This document shows positions 32,858 to 36,258 of a stretch of DNA of 36,258 nt, in pieces. Where the stretch lies: NCBI GenBank assembly GCA_018970725.1, contig JAGWVU010000047.1:1-36258 (forward strand), in the 5' to 3' direction. The notes below the pieces were generated by a model. It did not search any database. It had not been told where the DNA came from and was given only the letters and a program-made list of their open reading frames with translations. The position numbers and the translations under genes were made by a program. Each line of letters begins with the position of its first letter. Position 1 is the first letter of the stretch. Source of the DNA: Verrucomicrobiota bacterium (GTDB lineage Bacteria > Verrucomicrobiota > Verrucomicrobiia > Verrucomicrobiales > DEV007).

Positions 32858-34753
32858 TCACCGCGTGGTTTCATCCGCACCCAGATCCGCCAGAAGCTTG
32901 GTCTTCACGCTCCGCGCATACTTGGCCACCCGCTCGTTCGGCGGGTTCAAAGGTTCCGCGGAGGTGGCTCGCACCCTGTCCAAAACCGGCCGGACCCGGT
33001 CGTCCAACTCGTCGAGCGCGTTCCATGCCGCCAGGGCTGCGAACACATCTCCCGCGGGATCGATTTCCTTTACCAAAACCTCGAGCGCCCTCGCCAACTC
33101 GTCCTCGCCCCCAAAACGCCCCAACGCCTCGGCCGCCCCGATCCGCACCATTGGCGACGCATCCTCCAACGCCCCCACCAAGCGATCCTTGCCCGCTTCC
33201 ACCGCCGCCGCGCCCTGCACCAAAACGCCGATCGTCCCCCAATACCGCTGGGCCGCATCCGACCGCTCCAGAAGCGCCAGAATTTCCGGGACGCTCCCCT
33301 CCCGGCGCGCCGTGGCCAGGGTCGCAGCGGCAAAAACGGAGCCGAAATCATAAAGCGCCGGGTCATGCCCCATCGTGTAGGGACAGACTCCCGCCGCCGC
33401 CGCCCGCGCATGAAATTCCGATTCCGGCAAAAACCCGAGGTCACGGGTCTCACGCAAATGCTCTTCGTTTGCCCCGCGCATCGCCGCGAGGATGCCCGCA
33501 TGATCCCGGGACCCCACCAAATTCCGCACCTCGTCGGGGTCGGCCTGCAGATCATACAGTTCTTCCGCCGGTTTCGGGCTCCAGAACCGCGACTGCACTT
33601 CGTTCAATTTCCCCGCCGCGTTCAGATCGTGCCAGACCCGGGTGGTGGGCGTCTGGAACATGTAGTTGATGTATTGGCCGTAAATCTTGTGTGGCAGGTA
33701 GTTGCGGACGTAAACATACCGCCCGCCGATCACCGATCGCACGCAGTCGAAACGCTCATCCATCCGGCCACGATATCCGAAATTGAACGAGCGTCCGCCG
33801 GTCTGTGATGGACCCGCGAACGCCTCGCCTTGCATCCAGGCAGGGGGCTTGATTCCGGCCAGGCTGAGCATCGTCGGCGCCAGATCCACAAACGCCACCA
33901 TGCGGCCGCTCTCTCCGCCCTCCACATAATCCCGCGGGGACAGGGCTCGCCATTTCGCCGGGAAGGACACAATCAGAGGAACGCTCAGACCGGAATGATA
34001 GGGCCACCGCTTGTGGCGCGGCATCCCCGACCCGTGATCCGCCCAATAAAAGACGATCGTTTCGTCCTCCAGACCCGCCTCCGCCAGTTCCTGCAACTTC
34101 TGCCCGCACTGCGCGTCCATCATGGTGATCCGGTCATGATACTGCGCCCAGTCTTTGCGGACCTCGGGCGTATCCGGATGGTAGGCCGGCACCCGAACCT
34201 TGGCCGGATCATGGATCCGATCCGCCTCCGCAATCTGGTTCCGGATCTGGGATTCGTGGGAAATCTGGAAGTTGAAGACCGCGAAAAAGGGCTGCCCCGC
34301 CCCACGGTTTTTCCAGTGCGCTTTACCCGAACTCTCGTCCCAAAGCGTCCCGGCATTCGTCAGGTTGTAGTCTTCTTTCGAGTTGTTCGTGCAGTAATAC
34401 CCCGCATCCCGCAAGGTCCTGGGGAAAAGTTGGAACTCGGCCGGTAGCGACACCGCCGATCGCATGTGCTCCGCCCCCGCCCCCGGCGCATACAGCCCGG
34501 TGATCACCGTGGTCCGGGCAGGGGCGCAGACCGGGGCGTTGGAAATCGCATGGGTGTAGCGCATCCCCCGGGCCGCCAAACCGTCCAGGTGCGGCGTCAC
34601 CGCCATTGGCTCCCCGTAACAGCCGAGATCCGGGCCGTTGTCCTCACTCGTGATCCACAGAATGTTCGGACGCGCCGGAGCCACGCCACCCTGCGTTGGC
34701 CGCATGAAAGCCCAGAGAAACACTACCGATAGAAAGATTGGCCTGACCGTCAT
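32858..34753 (-). CDS. Secreted formylglycine-dependent sulfatase with HEAT-like tail
   Basis: A 631-aa exported sulfatase (family S1). A signal peptide (MTVRPIFLSVVFLWAFMRPTQGG) precedes the catalytic domain: NILWITSEDNGPDLGCYG holds metal-binding acidic residues, and CAPARTTVITG (Cys76-A-P-A-Arg80) is the C-x-P-x-R sequence converted to formylglycine. YWADHGSGMPRHKRWPYHSG holds the distal metal site. Residues about 480-631 are short helical HEAT-like repeats (VPEILALLERSDAAQRYWG, MVRIGAAEALGRFGGEDEL). The ATG at 34751-34753 was preferred to the GTG three codons upstream. Substrate is probably a sulfated glycan, as with many verrucomicrobial sulfatases. No maturase (FGE or anSME) gene is in the window. 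Confidence 0.93.
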   Translation of the reverse strand: MTVRPIFLSVVFLWAFMRPTQGGVAPARPNILWITSEDNGPDLGCYGEPMAVTPHLDGLAARGMRYTHAISNAPVCAPARTTVITGLYAPGAGAEHMRSAVSLPAEFQLFPRTLRDAGYYCTNNSKEDYNLTNAGTLWDESSGKAHWKNRGAGQPFFAVFNFQISHESQIRNQIAEADRIHDPAKVRVPAYHPDTPEVRKDWAQYHDRITMMDAQCGQKLQELAEAGLEDETIVFYWADHGSGMPRHKRWPYHSGLSVPLIVSFPAKWRALSPRDYVEGGESGRMVAFVDLAPTMLSLAGIKPPAWMQGEAFAGPSQTGGRSFNFGYRGRMDERFDCVRSVIGGRYVYVRNYLPHKIYGQYINYMFQTPTTRVWHDLNAAGKLNEVQSRFWSPKPAEELYDLQADPDEVRNLVGSRDHAGILAAMRGANEEHLRETRDLGFLPESEFHARAAAAGVCPYTMGHDPALYDFGSVFAAATLATARREGSVPEILALLERSDAAQRYWGTIGVLVQGAAAVEAGKDRLVGALEDASPMVRIGAAEALGRFGGEDELARALEVLVKEIDPAGDVFAALAAWNALDELDDRVRPVLDRVRATSAEPLNPPNERVAKYARSVKTKLLADLGADETTR

Positions 34754-34800
34754 CTGAAACACCGCTTATTTCCCACGCTTTCCATTCTGGAAGAAAAGTA

Positions 34801-36042
34801 TCATTGCGGCTTGAGGCCCGGCAGGTCCCATTCCCCCAGCCGCCCCAACACGAGATCGCGCTCCGGGGGCAACAATCCTTTGATCACCAGCTTGAAAAGA
34901 TCCTCCGCCACCGGGCCTTGACTGCCATAATACGAATGTCCTAGCAGACTGGTGTCGACCCCCGAGGCATCGACCGTATCCATCAGTTCCGGCACCACCA
35001 CCAACCCGTCCCCTGACAAACCCAACCGACGGCTCCCATTGAATTTCGTCGAAAGGTTCAGTGCCTGATCTCCGGATGACGCATACATGGTAAGGCGCCG
35101 CGCAGAGCCTTTGATCTTGGGCAGGATTTGTTCCCGGAAAATATCGGCATCCATGTCCGGCGCCGCAAGGATCACGTTGTGCAAATCAAGGCTGAAGCCC
35201 GCCTCCCGGGCTTCGCTCAAAGCCAGACTGAGGACGCGGGCTCCCATGCTGTGCGCGATCACATGCACTTTTTCAAAGCGGGTTTCCCTCTGCAAATCAC
35301 CCAGCACCTTCGCCAGATGGGGCGCCGTCCATTCCGAGTTTTCCTTGTCCACCAGATACTTGGCGACCTCTCCTTGGGAAGGCCAACTGTAGCAGAAGGT
35401 GATCCCGCCAAAACCCAAGTCGTAAGAAAGCTGGCCCGTGCGCCGCATCGCGTCCGCATACCCCACATTGAACCCGTGCACGAACAGCAACAACTCTTTC
35501 CCCGGAGCCACGGCAGCCGCCGCCCTCATCGCCCCATAAAACGCCTCCCCGCTCATCACTTCCGGCTCCATCAGAGTCACATGTTTGCCCACATCCTCAC
35601 GGAATTCAAAACGCCACCACACTGGTCGTTCGACCGTTCCCATACGGTGCGTCTTCGGGATGGTGATCATCGCCCGGCCGTAACTGAGATGTTCTCCCTC
35701 AAGATTGCGCTCCGGTCCGAAACGGCCATCCGGCTCCAACGCGTCCGTGCGCTTGCGATCCGTGGCAAAATAAACCGGGACCTCACTGTAGATCCTGCCG
35801 GAATCCTCCATCCCGGCCGCCTCCCCACCCCCACCCGGAGCGGGCCGGGGAAATGTTTTCGGCGTCCCCATCTCCGGTTCAGGCTGCGCGGGTGGCGGGG
35901 CCAAAGCGATCGCCGGGGGTTCGGCCTCCGGAGCCCTGGCTTCAGCGGGATCTTTCGAAGGACTGCAGGAGCCCGCGCAGAAAGCCGCACCCACCAGCAC
36001 CCAGGCAACCAACCGCCGGCTCAACGAGCCTCCACTCATCAT
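34801..36042 (-). CDS. DUF900-type alpha/beta-hydrolase lipoprotein
   Basis: A 413-aa protein. From the ATG at 36040-36042 there is a signal with lipobox (GAAFCAGSC), a Pro/Ala-rich linker (about 30-80) and an alpha/beta-hydrolase domain of the DUF900 type. VPVYFATDRKRTDAL and RAMITIPKTHRMG are the usual DUF900 lead-in. LLLFVHGFNVGYADAMRRTGQL carries the oxyanion-side HGF, and VHVIAHSMGARVLSLAL holds the nucleophile serine. ILAAPDMDADIF follows with an Asp, and the late His is probably in GHSYYGS. It is the first gene of the leftward block, 47 bp before the sulfatase. An esterase or lipase role at the envelope is likely; the substrate is unknown. Confidence 0.88.
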   Translation of the reverse strand: MMSGGSLSRRLVAWVLVGAAFCAGSCSPSKDPAEARAPEAEPPAIALAPPPAQPEPEMGTPKTFPRPAPGGGGEAAGMEDSGRIYSEVPVYFATDRKRTDALEPDGRFGPERNLEGEHLSYGRAMITIPKTHRMGTVERPVWWRFEFREDVGKHVTLMEPEVMSGEAFYGAMRAAAAVAPGKELLLFVHGFNVGYADAMRRTGQLSYDLGFGGITFCYSWPSQGEVAKYLVDKENSEWTAPHLAKVLGDLQRETRFEKVHVIAHSMGARVLSLALSEAREAGFSLDLHNVILAAPDMDADIFREQILPKIKGSARRLTMYASSGDQALNLSTKFNGSRRLGLSGDGLVVVPELMDTVDASGVDTSLLGHSYYGSQGPVAEDLFKLVIKGLLPPERDLVLGRLGEWDLPGLKPQ

Positions 36043-36163
36043 CGTCACGGGGCAGTGTAGTCCGCCCGGAGGATTGTGCATCTCATGGCCTCTGATTTTC
36101 TGCAAATTCGAGGCACCTGATCATGGGGTCGATCGGATCCCGGATCACGGACACACGAGGATA

Positions 36164-36258
36164 GGGACAGGGTTTGGACGGGGACAGGGTTTGGACGGGG
36201 ACAGGGTTTGGACGGGGACAGGGTTTGGACGGGGACAGGGTTTGGACGGGGACAGGGT
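36164..36258. repeat. 17-bp tandem repeat array, cut by the window end
   Basis: The unit GGGACAGGGTTTGGACG occurs five times without mismatch (36164-36180, 36181-36197, 36198-36214, 36215-36231, 36232-36248), followed by the first ten bases of a sixth. The unit length is not a multiple of three, and no stop codon occurs in any frame of the array. It begins 122 bp upstream of the start of the lipoprotein hydrolase gene. The total length is unknown because the window stops inside it. Confidence 0.97.

Noticed and set aside
34780-34792. TTCCA-TTC-TGGAA hairpin between the hydrolase and sulfatase genes
   Set aside because: Five pairs with three-base loop and no following T-run; too weak to call a terminator or attenuator.
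36164-36258. Terminal repeat as a CRISPR array
   Set aside because: Units abut directly with no spacers.

Overview
This is a high-GC bacterial chromosome segment. Its gene content points to the Verrucomicrobiota (or a close PVC relative): a Y1 transposase of the type common in that phylum, a formylglycine sulfatase with a HEAT-like tail, a giant secreted beta-propeller/LamG protein, a DUF5009-type acyltransferase, an RpiB-GlyA fusion, and several GYF_2/PH-like or small membrane proteins. This assignment is inferred from gene families; no rRNA or other phylogenetic marker was analysed. I saw no rRNA, tRNA, CRISPR array or prophage. About 30 genes cover nearly all of the window, in short blocks on alternating strands.

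Layout. (1) 138-1316 (-) is a REP-associated-type transposase carrying a simple-sequence linker. It is followed by a 462-bp gene-free stretch with a perfect 32-bp tandem duplication and four copies of an ATCAA-N5-TTGAT dyad. (2) 1779-7365 (-) holds envelope and export genes: acyltransferase, SGNH hydrolase, YeiH-type exporter, a secreted unknown protein and a GT9 heptosyltransferase-like enzyme. (3) hemL lies at 7479-8759 (+). (4) 8772-14585 (-) is a compact cluster of LMW phosphatase, RpiB-SHMT fusion, PfkB sugar kinase and Lhr-type helicase. (5) 14691-21940 (+) is a four-gene, translationally coupled operon: a 1307-aa secreted methyltransferase-like/PQQ-propeller/LamG protein, a membrane-anchored unknown protein, a lipoprotein with two tandem periplasmic binding domains, and a ModB-like ABC permease. 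No ATPase gene is in the window. (6) 21965-24387 (-) holds rpsT, an L,D-transpeptidase lipoprotein and a processive GT2. (7) 24739-29275 (+) holds a YbgC-like thioesterase, a GYF_2 protein, an ArsR regulator, fmt, pyrH, frr and a GlmU-like beta-helix protein. (8) pdxH (-) and hpt (+) are divergent, followed by a second GYF_2 membrane protein. (9) 31239-36042 (-) holds a LOG-family hydrolase, a previously unlisted 32-38 aa membrane protein, a polytopic protein, a sulfatase and an alpha/beta-hydrolase lipoprotein. The window ends inside a 17-bp tandem array.

How the parts fit. Most blocks are housekeeping: haem, one-carbon and pentose metabolism, translation initiation and recycling, purine salvage, and vitamin B6. 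They alternate with cell-envelope and polysaccharide functions. The strongest candidate for an undescribed system is the 14691-21940 operon. Its ATGA overlaps imply that a very large extracytoplasmic protein is made together with a duplicated ModA-like binding protein and its permease. A second theme is translation: almost no gene has a recognisable Shine-Dalgarno sequence, and many starts are preceded directly by C-rich sequence.
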